Source: Alicyclobacillus sp. (lineage in GTDB: Bacteria > Bacillota > Bacilli > Alicyclobacillales > Alicyclobacillaceae). From it: a DNA stretch of 64,000 nucleotides. Numbering within the stretch: position 1 is the stretch's first letter; each line of letters opens with the position of its first letter. The position numbers were made by a program, and so were the translations under genes. The stretch spans positions 1-64,000 of the forward strand of contig NZ_JAIMAV010000005.1 of the NCBI RefSeq assembly GCF_023511815.1, written 5' to 3'. Under the pieces are notes generated by a model. That model saw only the letters and a list, made by a program, of their open reading frames with translations. It was not told where the DNA came from and made no database searches. Below are positions 16,339 to 24,819 of this stretch, one piece after another.

Positions 16339-19098
16339 TCAGCCTCGGCGCCGCCAGGTCCCCCACCAGGCGGCCCCTGCGGCCGCGCCGCCGATGGCGA
16401 GTCCGAGGCTGACGAACCAAAACGGCGGCCGGTAGGTCAACACCAACCGGTGGGTCCCGGCGGGCACCCGGATGGCGGTGAGGACATCGCCGTAACCGGA
16501 GCCCGCGGGCAGGACCTGTGCCCGTTGTCCGTCCACCGTCGCGCGCCAGCCGGGATCGTACGTCTGGGACAACACCATCCATCCGCCGGCATCCGAATGA
16601 ACCTGCCACACCTGCCGGTTGGGGCCCCACACCATCAACCTCACGGTCCCCGGGATGGGCGCCAGTCCCCCCAGATCCAGGGTCATCCATGCCGGACGAG
16701 CGGGGTCCGGGTTCTCCCACACTGTCTCCTTGCCATCCGCAAACACCTTTCGCCATGGTTTCGGCCCGATGGTCCGATCCACCTGAAGCGCGCCGCTTTG
16801 TTCCGCGTGTGGTCCGCCGACCCAATGCAGCAAATCCACGGTGAACGATCCACTCCACGCCTCGCTCCGGATGCTGATCCGGGTGGCGCGATCACGCGGC
16901 CAATCGGACGGCAGCGTGATGTAGTAATCCTGGGTCGGGTAGCTGTAGAGCCAGTGTGTCACCGACCGGTCCCCGGCGGCCAGGGTGATGGAGCACAGGG
17001 GCCGCCCGTCCGCGAGCGGGGCGGGTTCGGCAAGGTGCACGCGCAGGCCGATGGCGTCCGTCGGCACCGCGGGAACCCAGTGGCTGTAGGACGCGGTCGC
17101 CCCGGGGAGGCCGAACACCGGTTCATCGCCGGCGGGCGTGACGACGTAGCGGACGTCATACGCGTCGAGGATGGACTCGGGTTGGCTCTTGAGCACCTGA
17201 TCCGTCCAGGTCAGGGCGACGGACCGGTTGTACCAGTCCGGAACCAGCGAGTCGTATCCGTTCAGCGCCGGGACGGCGTGGGCCGCACCCTCGTCGAACG
17301 AGACGGAGGTCTCGCCGAAGCCGGCGGCGCGGACCAGCGGATTGTCCGCAGGCAGGTGCGCCGCAAGGAACCGGATGGCGCCACTGGGCGCTTCGTAGGA
17401 CGCCACGGGCACGAGGACGAACGGCGACAGAAGCGCCGCCTGGCCGACGCTGGTGGCCATGGCCGCGCCGCCGAGAAGGCCCGAGGCCAAGCGGGGGCTG
17501 CGGCCGCAGGCGAGGGCGGCGATGCCCGCCGCGGCGAACACCAGCATCGGGTGGGTGTACGCGGCCGCGGGTGCGTGCGCGAGCGGCCCCCGCCAGCGGG
17601 CGAGGGTCAGAAGGACGAGGAAGCCGAGGCACCAGGCGGCGGTGCAAAGGCGCACCCGCCGATCTCCGCTGGCGAGCCGATGGACGCCGATCCCGCTCAG
17701 GGCCGCAAGGCAAAACGCCGTGAGTCCCGTGTAGCGGGCCGGAAGGCGAAAGAGGTTGAACCCCGGGACGTGAACGAGCACCCAGTCGAGACACCCGTAC
17801 CCGCCGAGCGCCAGCCCGCCGCTCACCACGGCGATGACGGCGAGCCGCCCCACCTCCGGGCTGTGGCGAAACCGGGTGGTCATGGTGGCCAGCGCGATGG
17901 GCAGCGCGGCAATCCCCACGGCACATGTGAATTCCCAGAACAGGTCGCTGTGGTCGACCGGCATCAGGGTGGACCAGGAGATGGGCACGCCCGTGTCGCC
18001 CCCGCCGATGGCAAATGGGCTCAGCCACTGCAGCCAGGCGCTCGGGGCCATGGACCCCTCGAGCAGGAAGGCGGCCGAGGGGTGCTGGCGGTCCGAGTAG
18101 CGCATCAACCCGAGGGTCGGCAACCACTGCGGCGCGGACAGGAGCAGGCCGATGACCGCCGCGCCGGCGACCGCCGCCGGCCGCCGCCACACCTTGGGCC
18201 ACACGGGGCCCCATATGGGACGCCATTTCGGACGCCACATGCGACGGCGTGCTGGGCGCCGCACCTTGTCCCACACCTTGAGCCATACGGGATGCCGCTG
18301 CGGATGGCGCGGCGCATCGCCGGTGAGGGCGGGATTCGCGTCCGGATGCGCTCGGTCCGCGGGCGTGGGGGTTCGGCGGGATCGAGCGATTTCGACACCC
18401 CACAGCAGGAGATACAGGCCCAGATAGAGAAACGTGTAGAAGGTGACCTGCGGGTGTCCGGCGTACACCATCATGGCCAGTGCGGCGGCGAGAACCGCGG
18501 CGTGCCGGGGTCGACCGGCCCCGTGAAGCAGGCATCGCGCCGCCCACGCAATCCAGGGCAGCCAGGTCATGGCGTCGAACATCTGCGTGTGCACCTGGTG
18601 TCCGATGAAAAACCCGCTCGTGATGAACGCGACGGCGCCGCCGGCCGCACCGAACCGGCTGTTCACGAGGGACCACACGAACAGATACATCCCGGTGGCG
18701 CCCGCCAGTTCGTGCGCCAGATAGGACCATTTCATCGCGGCGGACGCGGGCCCGAGCAGGAAGAGCAGGTTCGGGAGGTACAGGGGACCGGATTGCCCGG
18801 CGGCGAGAAAGGGTTGTCCGCCGAAGCTGAACGGGTTCCACAGCGGCCACTGGTGATGCCGGAAGAACCACGACAAGAGGGCGCGCTGCGGGCCGTTCAG
18901 CCGGGAGAGGTCGTCATACCCCAGGGCGTCCGAGAAGGCCCACTGGGGATAGGCGACGAGCACCAGCGCAAAGATGCCCCCAAGCGCCAGGATGTGTGGC
19001 CACCGGCCCGACGCAGGGATGCAAGAGGGTTCGGCCGAAGTCGATGCATCGGCGGCGGGCGGTCGACGACGGAATTGAAGGAGATGCCAGATTGCCAC
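16339..19098 (-). CDS. YfhO-family polytopic membrane protein with a repeat insert
   Basis: Large membrane protein, 919 residues, with many hydrophobic helices and a C-terminal extracytoplasmic domain ending in a helix and basic tail. The family markers are the early loop NPFSFGGQPFLAAGQSGPLYLPN and the late VTYDPGWRATVDG-like block (here SQTYDPGWRATVDGQRAQV). YfhO proteins resemble GT-C glycosyltransferases and in bacilli act on lipoteichoic-acid decoration. GTG at 19098 is chosen because GGAGGGG lies 5 bases upstream. Residues about 260-303 are a Trp/Arg-rich tetrapeptide-periodic insert encoded by 12-bp tandem repeats (see 18188-18319). Confidence 0.82.
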   Translation of the reverse strand: MAIWHLLQFRRRPPAADASTSAEPSCIPASGRWPHILALGGIFALVLVAYPQWAFSDALGYDDLSRLNGPQRALLSWFFRHHQWPLWNPFSFGGQPFLAAGQSGPLYLPNLLFLLGPASAAMKWSYLAHELAGATGMYLFVWSLVNSRFGAAGGAVAFITSGFFIGHQVHTQMFDAMTWLPWIAWAARCLLHGAGRPRHAAVLAAALAMMVYAGHPQVTFYTFLYLGLYLLLWGVEIARSRRTPTPADRAHPDANPALTGDAPRHPQRHPVWLKVWDKVRRPARRRMWRPKWRPIWGPVWPKVWRRPAAVAGAAVIGLLLSAPQWLPTLGLMRYSDRQHPSAAFLLEGSMAPSAWLQWLSPFAIGGGDTGVPISWSTLMPVDHSDLFWEFTCAVGIAALPIALATMTTRFRHSPEVGRLAVIAVVSGGLALGGYGCLDWVLVHVPGFNLFRLPARYTGLTAFCLAALSGIGVHRLASGDRRVRLCTAAWCLGFLVLLTLARWRGPLAHAPAAAYTHPMLVFAAAGIAALACGRSPRLASGLLGGAAMATSVGQAALLSPFVLVPVASYEAPSGAIRFLAAHLPADNPLVRAAGFGETSVSFDEGAAHAVPALNGYDSLVPDWYNRSVALTWTDQVLKSQPESILDAYDVRYVVTPAGDEPVFGLPGATASYSHWVPAVPTDAIGLRVHLAEPAPLADGRPLCSITLAAGDRSVTHWLYSYPTQDYYITLPSDWPRDRATRISIRSEAWSGSFTVDLLHWVGGPHAEQSGALQVDRTIGPKPWRKVFADGKETVWENPDPARPAWMTLDLGGLAPIPGTVRLMVWGPNRQVWQVHSDAGGWMVLSQTYDPGWRATVDGQRAQVLPAGSGYGDVLTAIRVPAGTHRLVLTYRPPFWFVSLGLAIGGAAAGAAWWGTWRRRG
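18188..18319. repeat. Eleven degenerate 12-bp tandem repeats inside the yfhO-like gene
   Basis: Eleven in-phase 12-base units, for example cacaccttgggc, cacacggggccc, catatgggacgc, catttcggacgc, cacatgcgacgg, cgcaccttgtcc, cacaccttgagc, catacgggatgc. Most begin with CAC or CAT and end with C. On the coding strand this gives a four-residue periodicity (PVWL KVWD KVRR ... PIWG PVWP KVWR). The frame is kept, since 12 is a multiple of 3. Confidence 0.75.
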
Positions 19099-19217
19099 TC
19101 GTTCCCCTCCGTGAACCCTCGCACAGTTCATCCAAGCCCTCTCCGGCAGACGGATTGGAAGTCAGGGACGGTTCGCCCGGCGAGGGGGTGCTGTCCTTGC
19201 AACCGAGGAGTGTCGCC

Positions 19218-19757
19218 ATGGGGTGTTACGGTGTCGAATGTCACGAACCGTTTTGCGCCTACGGGTGCTTCCGTGAACACGCTGCCATGGTCCGCCACCT
19301 AGTCTACCACATCACGCGGGACCCGAATGACGTGGAAGACTTGACGCAGGAGATCATGCTCAAGGCGTACCGCTCTCTGGATGGTTACCGCGGCGGGAGC
19401 TTTCGTGCCTGGTTGGCGCGCATCGCCCGCAACCACTGTTACGATGTCCTGCGCCGGCGCCAGACGGACGATCTGCCGCTGGCCGACGAGGTGTTGGCGA
19501 CGGTCGAACCGGGACCGGAGGATGTGGTGGTGTGGCGGGAGGCGGTGTGGGAGGTGGCGCAGGCCATCAATCGGCTGCCGCCGGTGGATCGGGAGATTCT
19601 CCTGCTTCGTCATGTGCATCAGTTCAGCTACGACGAAATTGCGGCGGCGGTCAACATGCGGCCGGGGGCCGTCCGCACCCGGGTCGTCCGCGCCCGGCGA
19701 AAACTGGCCGATCTCGTGGACGGGAGGGAGATTCGTGAAACACCTGAGTTGGGATGA
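19218..19757 (+). CDS. ECF sigma factor with a cysteine-rich N-terminus
   Basis: RNA polymerase sigma-70 family ECF factor, 179 residues. Region 2 is DPNDVEDLTQEIMLKAYRSL with the RAWLARIARNHCYDVLRRR end; region 4 is LPPVDREILLLRHVHQFSYD followed by a helix-turn-helix. Unusual: the first 17 residues carry four Cys (C3, C8, C13, C17; C-x4-C-x4-C-x3-C), which could bind zinc or sense redox state. ATG at 19218 has GAGGAG 7 bases upstream; starting later would remove the Cys cluster but loses the ribosome site. Its end overlaps the anti-sigma gene by 23 bases. Confidence 0.87.
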   Translation: MGCYGVECHEPFCAYGCFREHAAMVRHLVYHITRDPNDVEDLTQEIMLKAYRSLDGYRGGSFRAWLARIARNHCYDVLRRRQTDDLPLADEVLATVEPGPEDVVVWREAVWEVAQAINRLPPVDREILLLRHVHQFSYDEIAAAVNMRPGAVRTRVVRARRKLADLVDGREIRETPELG

Positions 19758-21132
19758 GGCCTGGGAGATGGTGCAGGGCGCGGATCCCGGGGAGCGCCGG
19801 GCGCATGTGGCCGACTGCCCGGTGTGCGGGGAGCGGTTGCGGCGGTGCAACGACCTGCAGCGCGCCCTGGTGTGCGCCCTGACCGCGGGCGTCGGGGCGA
19901 CGGGTGGCGACGACGAGGCGCTGCTGGCCGCGCTTCGGCGGGAGTTGGGCCATCCGCCGATGGTGGGCGCGAGCGTGGCGGGCGCGGGCGCGGGTGCGAG
20001 CGTGGGCGTGGCCGGCGCGGGCGCGGCCGGCGTGAACGCGGCGGGGCGCCGTCGGGAACCGTTCGCCGGAGCGGCGCCGAGCACCGCGCCCGGGGCGAAG
20101 GCGGACGCCGGCCCGGTGCGTCCCGCGTCCAAGGTGTCGACCGCGCCCATTCGGGTGTCTCGACCGGGGGCCCGCCGTTGGGTTCGCGCGGCGGTCGGTG
20201 TCGGCGCCGCCGCGTGTGTGGCCGCAGGGGTGTCGTGGCCAATCCTGCAGGGGCGCCTCGGCGGACGGGACCTCGCATCGGCCATCGCCGTCGCCATCGG
20301 AGCGGGGGACGCGCGGGATGCGGGGAGTCCCGTACAGGGTGGCGCCCAGCGCACAGATGCGGGACATGGCGGAGAGCGAAATGGGGCGGCCGTGGCGCCG
20401 AGCGGTGAAGAGCGCGGGTCGGCGGGACTTCCCACCGCCGCGGCCGGCGCCCCCTCCGGGGATTCGGTTTCGCCAAGCGGCGACGCTTCTGCGGACGCCC
20501 TGCCGGCTTCACGGCGCGGCGCCGGCTTTGTGACCGGCGGTGCGGGCCATACCGGCACGGCCGACGGCCGCGGGGGCGGCACGAGCGGGAGCGAGGTTTC
20601 GACGGAACAGGTGTCCACGCGAGGCACCGCCGGCCACACGGGCTCTGGCATCGTCCACGGCAACGACAGCGATGCGTCCGGTGCGGGCGCGGGCGAGGCG
20701 GGATCGACCACGGTTCAGAAGCCCGTGGGTCCCGCGCGGGTAAAGGGGCAGGTCGAGGTCCGAGCCGCGGACGGAACCCCTCTCGCCGGCGCGACGGTGA
20801 CGCTTTCGGCGGGGGGCCGTGTGCTCGCCTCCGCCCGCACGCAGAACGACGGCCAAACGCCGGTTCTGGCGTTCACCGCCCCGGCCGACCCGATGCTCAC
20901 CGGATCCGATCCGGGAGCCGAAGGCCCGGGCGTGGCGGTCTTGACGGTGCAACTGGCGGGGTATCGGACGGCCGTGGTCTATCAGGTCGGCCTCGCCGAT
21001 GGGGCGTGGATCCACCCCGTGGTCACGCTGCAGCCCGCAGTGCGGGCCAATCCAGGCCGGGTCGTGCCGGGTCCCGTCCCCGGCGCGGCTCCGGCGCCCG
21101 GATGGACGCCCTCACCGACCCTGCAGGCGTGA
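19735..21132 (+). CDS. Zinc-type (ZAS) membrane anti-sigma factor
   Basis: Partner of the ECF factor just upstream, 465 residues. The cytoplasmic head has the ZAS motif HVADCPVC (H24-x3-C28-x2-C31). One membrane helix lies at about residues 150-170 (WVRAAVGVGAAACVAAGVSW). Outside the membrane a Gly/Ser/Thr/Ala-rich stalk of about 180 residues leads to a carboxypeptidase-regulatory/CnaB-like beta domain (VKGQVEVRAADGTPLAGATV). GTG at 19735 follows GGGAGGG within the sigma gene. Signal release probably needs cleavage or loss of zinc. It is not homologous in its outer part to common anti-sigmas I know. Confidence 0.82.
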   Translation: MKHLSWDEAWEMVQGADPGERRAHVADCPVCGERLRRCNDLQRALVCALTAGVGATGGDDEALLAALRRELGHPPMVGASVAGAGAGASVGVAGAGAAGVNAAGRRREPFAGAAPSTAPGAKADAGPVRPASKVSTAPIRVSRPGARRWVRAAVGVGAAACVAAGVSWPILQGRLGGRDLASAIAVAIGAGDARDAGSPVQGGAQRTDAGHGGERNGAAVAPSGEERGSAGLPTAAAGAPSGDSVSPSGDASADALPASRRGAGFVTGGAGHTGTADGRGGGTSGSEVSTEQVSTRGTAGHTGSGIVHGNDSDASGAGAGEAGSTTVQKPVGPARVKGQVEVRAADGTPLAGATVTLSAGGRVLASARTQNDGQTPVLAFTAPADPMLTGSDPGAEGPGVAVLTVQLAGYRTAVVYQVGLADGAWIHPVVTLQPAVRANPGRVVPGPVPGAAPAPGWTPSPTLQA

Positions 21133-21162
21133 ACCAACACGGCTGCGCATATCCCCTATGGA

Positions 21163-21193
21163 GAGAGCCGGGGTCCTAGGACTCCCGGCTCTC
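21163..21193. terminator. Bidirectional hairpin shared by anti-sigma and sigK genes
   Basis: Stem gagagccggg (21163-21172) with cccggctctc (21184-21193); the loop is itself a palindrome, gtcctaggac. It lies between the convergent anti-sigma gene and sigK and includes the last codons of sigK. T-tracts are poor on both sides. Confidence 0.55.
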
Positions 21194-21922
21194 GTCGGAC
21201 TTTCGCGTGTAGACGAACGGCTTTCGACGCCTGCGGCCCGCGTACGACTGGTGGAACATCTTCAGCAGCGCGCGCTTCTCGAGGCGGGAGACGTACGAGC
21301 GCGAGATGCCGAGCATATCGGCCACCTCGTTCTGCGTCCACTCCTGGCCGTCCGCGAGGCCGAACCGCAGTTCAATCACCCGCCGCTCCCGCTCGTCCAA
21401 CGTATCCATCAACTTCAGCACATGCCGGATCTCCATGCGCTTGCTGACCTCTTCCTCGGTGTCGTCGGCGTCGGTGCCGAGCACATCGCCGATGGTGATC
21501 TCGTTGCCCTCCTTGTCCGTCCCGATGGGACTGTTGAGCGAGACGTCCTTTCTCGTCTTCTTCAGGGCCCTCAGCTGCATCAGGATCTCATTTTGGATGC
21601 AGCGGGCCGCGTAGGTCGCGAACTTCGTGCCCTTGTCCGGTTGAAAGGTCTCGACGGCCTTGATGAGGCCGACCGTGCCGATGGAGATGAGATCGTCGTG
21701 ATCGATCCCGGAGGAGTCAAACTTCTTCGCCACATGCGCCACAAGCCGGAGGTTGTGTTCGATGAGCTCGTGGTAGGCGGCGCGATCGCCCTTCATCCAC
21801 CGTTCGAAACATTCGCGCTCCTGGTCTTTGTCCAGTGGCTGGGGAAAGGATTGGTGCATGTACCCGGTCACCAGGGTGATGTCCCGGAGGAGGGCCGCCA
21901 TGGCCATGGAAAGAGACAACAC
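21176..21922 (-). CDS. sigK: Sporulation sigma factor pro-sigma-K
   Basis: Late mother-cell sigma factor that drives spore coat and cortex genes. 248 residues in one uninterrupted frame, so there is no skin-type element splitting it as in Bacillus subtilis. Signature regions: NLRLVAHVAKKFDSSGIDHD, DLISIGTVGLIKAVETF, ATYAARCIQNEILMQLRALK, the sigma-K-specific KKTRKDVSLNSPIGTDKEGN, and the region 4 helix WTQNEVADMLGISRSYVSRL. A short hydrophobic pro-sequence precedes YMHQSFPQPL, matching the place where SpoIVFB cleaves sigma-K. GTG at 21922 has GGAGGT 9 bases upstream; ATG at 21907 is an alternative. Confidence 0.93.
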   Translation of the reverse strand: MLSLSMAMAALLRDITLVTGYMHQSFPQPLDKDQERECFERWMKGDRAAYHELIEHNLRLVAHVAKKFDSSGIDHDDLISIGTVGLIKAVETFQPDKGTKFATYAARCIQNEILMQLRALKKTRKDVSLNSPIGTDKEGNEITIGDVLGTDADDTEEEVSKRMEIRHVLKLMDTLDERERRVIELRFGLADGQEWTQNEVADMLGISRSYVSRLEKRALLKMFHQSYAGRRRRKPFVYTRKSDESRES

Positions 21923-22159
21923 TGCCGCTGCACCTCCGAACCGTGGAAAATGCACAGCATGTTGCAACGTATGCGGGCGGATGGGAAGTGTGCGGGCGGA
22001 TGGCGGGGCCGGTTGGGGAGCCGCCGATGCGTTGAAGCGGTAGAATGGAGATGCAAGCTTCCCATTATACGGAATCGGTGGCCACATCGAATGGACCGGT
22101 TCCTTTCGGGGGCGTGGCCATCGGCGACTCTCGACGGGGGGGGGCGGACTCCATATCCA

Positions 22160-22893
22160 ATGAATGTTGGGTTGGCGCAAGCGGATTGGATCGGCTGGTG
22201 CGGCTGGGCCGTCGCCGCGGTGTGGAGTGTCCTCGGATCGGAGGACACAGCGCCATTCGGCTCCGCCCCGACGACGACGCCGCGCTCGGCCGGATGCTTC
22301 GGCGGTGCGGCTGCCGCTCGTGTCTGGTATGGGCCGGGGATCGTGTGATGTTGCGCTGGTATTCGCAGGTGCGCGAGATGGTTCGGGGATTGGAGAAAAG
22401 CCCGCACGCGGCGTTTGGGTACCGGGCATGGGCGCTGTTCGGGGTCATTCCGCTGTTGCTCGGCCTGTACGAAGGGCCCCTGGTGGGCACCCTCCTCGGA
22501 ACCGGGCACCGCTGGGGTTGGGTGGCGGCGCTCGCCGCGGTGACCGGGTTGTCCGCCGTGGTGGCCGGGGGCCTGTTTCGGACGGGCGCGGTGCGCGTGG
22601 CGGCGGCAACCGCGTTGTGGCCGTTTGGCGTGGTCGTCCTCGCCATGGCGTATCCGCGGGCCTCCTGGCGCCTCGCGCGACGCGGCGGATTGGAATGGCG
22701 GGGGACGTTCTATTCGGCGACCATCCTTCGCCAGGGACTGCGCCCGCACGGCTGGGGACGCGAGGGCACCCTGCGCCAGAGCCTGCGGCGTCCGGGCACA
22801 GGCCCCCGGGGGCGGGGGCGCCGGGGTTCGGATCACCAGAACCTGGGTCCCGGCCCCGGTCCCCACGGACCGCGGGGACCCTCGTACCGCTGA
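22160..22893 (+). pseudogene. Remnant of a membrane GT2 glycosyltransferase, catalytic core missing
   Basis: The frame ending at 22893 carries the typical C-terminal part of a membrane GT2 enzyme: GGHSAIRLRPDDDAALGRML, then MLRWYSQVREMVRGLEKSPH, three hydrophobic segments, and the tail RRGGLEWRGTFYSA. The N-terminal part (ATG at 22160, MNVGLAQADWIGWCGWAVAA, like a first membrane helix) lies in another frame, and nothing between them encodes the nucleotide-sugar-binding half. This looks like an internal deletion with frameshift. A 182-residue product from the GTG at 22345 could still be made, but would not be a glycosyltransferase. It could also be annotated as a hypothetical membrane protein. 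Confidence 0.5.
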
Positions 22894-22898
22894 TCCTT

Positions 22899-23588
22899 TC
22901 ATTGAATGCCCAGGATGGGGCCCAGGTGACGTGCGATCACGCGGTGGCCCTCGTCGTTCGGATGCACGGGGAGGACGGGATCGGTGAGCACATCCTCCAG
23001 CCGCCCCGTTCGGTAGCCGCGGATGAGCAGCGCCTCGCGGCCCGCGAACCAGGTGTCGGCCGGGGCCAGAGCGGCGCCGAATTCGGCGGCGACGCTCCTG
23101 GTGGCCTGGTTGAGCTGCGCGATCGCCATGGCGGCCAGCGGGCTGTTGGGGAACGGGTTGTACTGGGTGCACACCACGAGCCGGGCGCGGCTCGTTTGGC
23201 GCAGATGGCGCAACAGATGCGCCAGGTGGCGGCGATGCGACGCGATGGCCGCCTCAATCAGCCGCGGCGCGGCCTGTCCGATGGCGGACCGGGGAACTCG
23301 GAGCAGCGCCAGACCCGCGGCCGCGAGATCGTCGCCCCCGATCCAGACCGAGATGGCGTCCGCCCGGGTCAGCCAAAGGGGATCCTGCTCCAGGACGGCC
23401 GCGTCCAGCGCCGCGGTGGTCCAGCCCGGTTCCGCGAGGACCGCCAGGCAATCAGCAAGTCCCGGACGGCGGGCGGCGGGAGAACGAGTCCGTGCTGAGG
23501 CCTCCAGAATGCGTGCGGGATACGCCCGATCGGGGCGGCTCGCCCCGGACCCGGCGGTGATGGAATCCCCGAGCGCGGTGTATCGCAA
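22899..23588 (-). CDS. SGNH/GDSL-type hydrolase
   Basis: Esterase or lipase-like hydrolase of 229 residues. Block I YTALGDSITAGSG carries the catalytic Ser, block V VHPNDEGHRVIARH carries the Asp-x-x-His pair. The block III motif, normally GxND, reads WIGGDDLAAAG, so Asp takes the place of the oxyanion-hole Asn. No signal peptide, so probably cytoplasmic. TTG at 23588 is favoured because GGAGGT is 7 bases upstream, while GTG at 23597 overlaps that site. Substrate unknown. Confidence 0.8.
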   Translation of the reverse strand: MRYTALGDSITAGSGASRPDRAYPARILEASARTRSPAARRPGLADCLAVLAEPGWTTAALDAAVLEQDPLWLTRADAISVWIGGDDLAAAGLALLRVPRSAIGQAAPRLIEAAIASHRRHLAHLLRHLRQTSRARLVVCTQYNPFPNSPLAAMAIAQLNQATRSVAAEFGAALAPADTWFAGREALLIRGYRTGRLEDVLTDPVLPVHPNDEGHRVIARHLGPILGIQ

Positions 23589-23759
23589 CCGAGTCACCTC
23601 CGCATCGGCGGCCCCGCCGTCCGTGGGGCGGCGGGGTCACCGATGCATCCGTATGTGACGTCCTCCGGCCCGGCCACGGCAAGGGTCCGCCCGTCCTGTC
23701 CCGAACTTCTCCCCGAGGGACGGGGGCCGGATTCCGAACGAGGATCGGGGCCTCTGGGC

Positions 23760-24629
23760 TCAGTCCCGCGGGGAGTCTTCCCCGGGCTCCGGATGGGTGG
23801 GCGGCGCGCCGCGCAGCGGTTCCTCGGTGCGGGGGCGGGTGGGATCGCACGCCGGCGCCGGGATGTTTGAACTCTCCGCCAGTTTCAGCAGGTAGTAGCA
23901 CTCCTCGCGGGCCATGTGGTCCGGCATCAGCGGCGAGAGGGCGCCGAGCAGGCGGTCGTCGAGTTCCATCTCCGCCAGCTCGTGGAGAAAGTCGCTGAAC
24001 AACCGGATCTCCAGGTTGACCTCCTGATTGAAACGGGCGAGGGCGGGGAATTCCTCCATTCGGGTGCGCAGATACCCCGCCAGTTCAACCGCCTTGAGGT
24101 AATACGCTTCGAACACCTGGGTGAAGCGATCGCTTTTTTCCATCACCCGTTTTTCCGTCGGATCGACCAGGTCGGACAGGGTGGCCGAATGGCCGGCGGC
24201 GTCGAGCAGCCACAACAGGTGGTGATGCACGGGGTGGACACGCGGCGGCATCCGTCCGGCCACCAGCGCCCGGAGGATGCGCAGGTATTCCTCCACCTCG
24301 TTGACCATGTGGTTGAGGAAGGTGGGCGGCAGCGACAGGGCGATCTCGCCGCGCAGATGCCGGCGCAGAAGGTGCAGTTTGTAGGCGCGGATCTGCCGGG
24401 CCATGTGCAGGGCCTGCTGGTTGAGGGCCGCGAGCGCGGCGCCGGATGGCGTCCGGCGGGCCTGCTCGAGCAGTTCGTCGAAGGCATCCATGAAGGCGCG
24501 CGCCCGCTGAATCTCCCGCGTCTCGCGGGAAGAGAGCGCGTCGTGGATGAAGCGGGCGTGATCGCCCAGGACCTGCAGCCAGAATCGGTGTTCGAAGCCT
24601 GCGGCCGATGCGAGGTCCACATCCGGCAT
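23760..24629 (-). CDS. DUF2935 family protein (helical, hemerythrin-like)
   Basis: 289 residues, nearly all helical. It consists of two similar halves rich in His and Glu placed as in four-helix metal-binding bundles (EHRFWLQVLGDHARFIHDAL in the first; MPDHMAREECYYLLKL in the second). DUF2935 proteins occur in spore formers; a metal-binding role is likely, but the function is not known. The C-terminal 35 residues are Pro-rich and look disordered. ATG at 24629 is chosen: GAGGTGAT at 24638-24645 on the coding strand pairs perfectly with the 16S tail at 8-base spacing. Divergent from the next gene. Confidence 0.8.
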   Translation of the reverse strand: MPDVDLASAAGFEHRFWLQVLGDHARFIHDALSSRETREIQRARAFMDAFDELLEQARRTPSGAALAALNQQALHMARQIRAYKLHLLRRHLRGEIALSLPPTFLNHMVNEVEEYLRILRALVAGRMPPRVHPVHHHLLWLLDAAGHSATLSDLVDPTEKRVMEKSDRFTQVFEAYYLKAVELAGYLRTRMEEFPALARFNQEVNLEIRLFSDFLHELAEMELDDRLLGALSPLMPDHMAREECYYLLKLAESSNIPAPACDPTRPRTEEPLRGAPPTHPEPGEDSPRD

Positions 24630-24819
24630 TCCCATCATCACCTCGTCGGGGCACCTTTCCCCGCGGGATGCCGGGGAATCGGGGCGGGTGCCCGGAATGG
24701 TCGCTGCCAGCGTATGCCTTCCAGCGGGCCGGCGTCACCGGCGGTGACGGCAGGAGACCATGATTCGGGTGTCGAAATGACGGGAGCGGATGGACATGAG
24801 GTGAAGGAGGCGGCGCTGG

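Noticed and set aside
21170-21922. Sigma-K gene split by a skin-type element
   Set aside because: The gene is continuous from pro-sequence to region 4, with no recombinase nearby.
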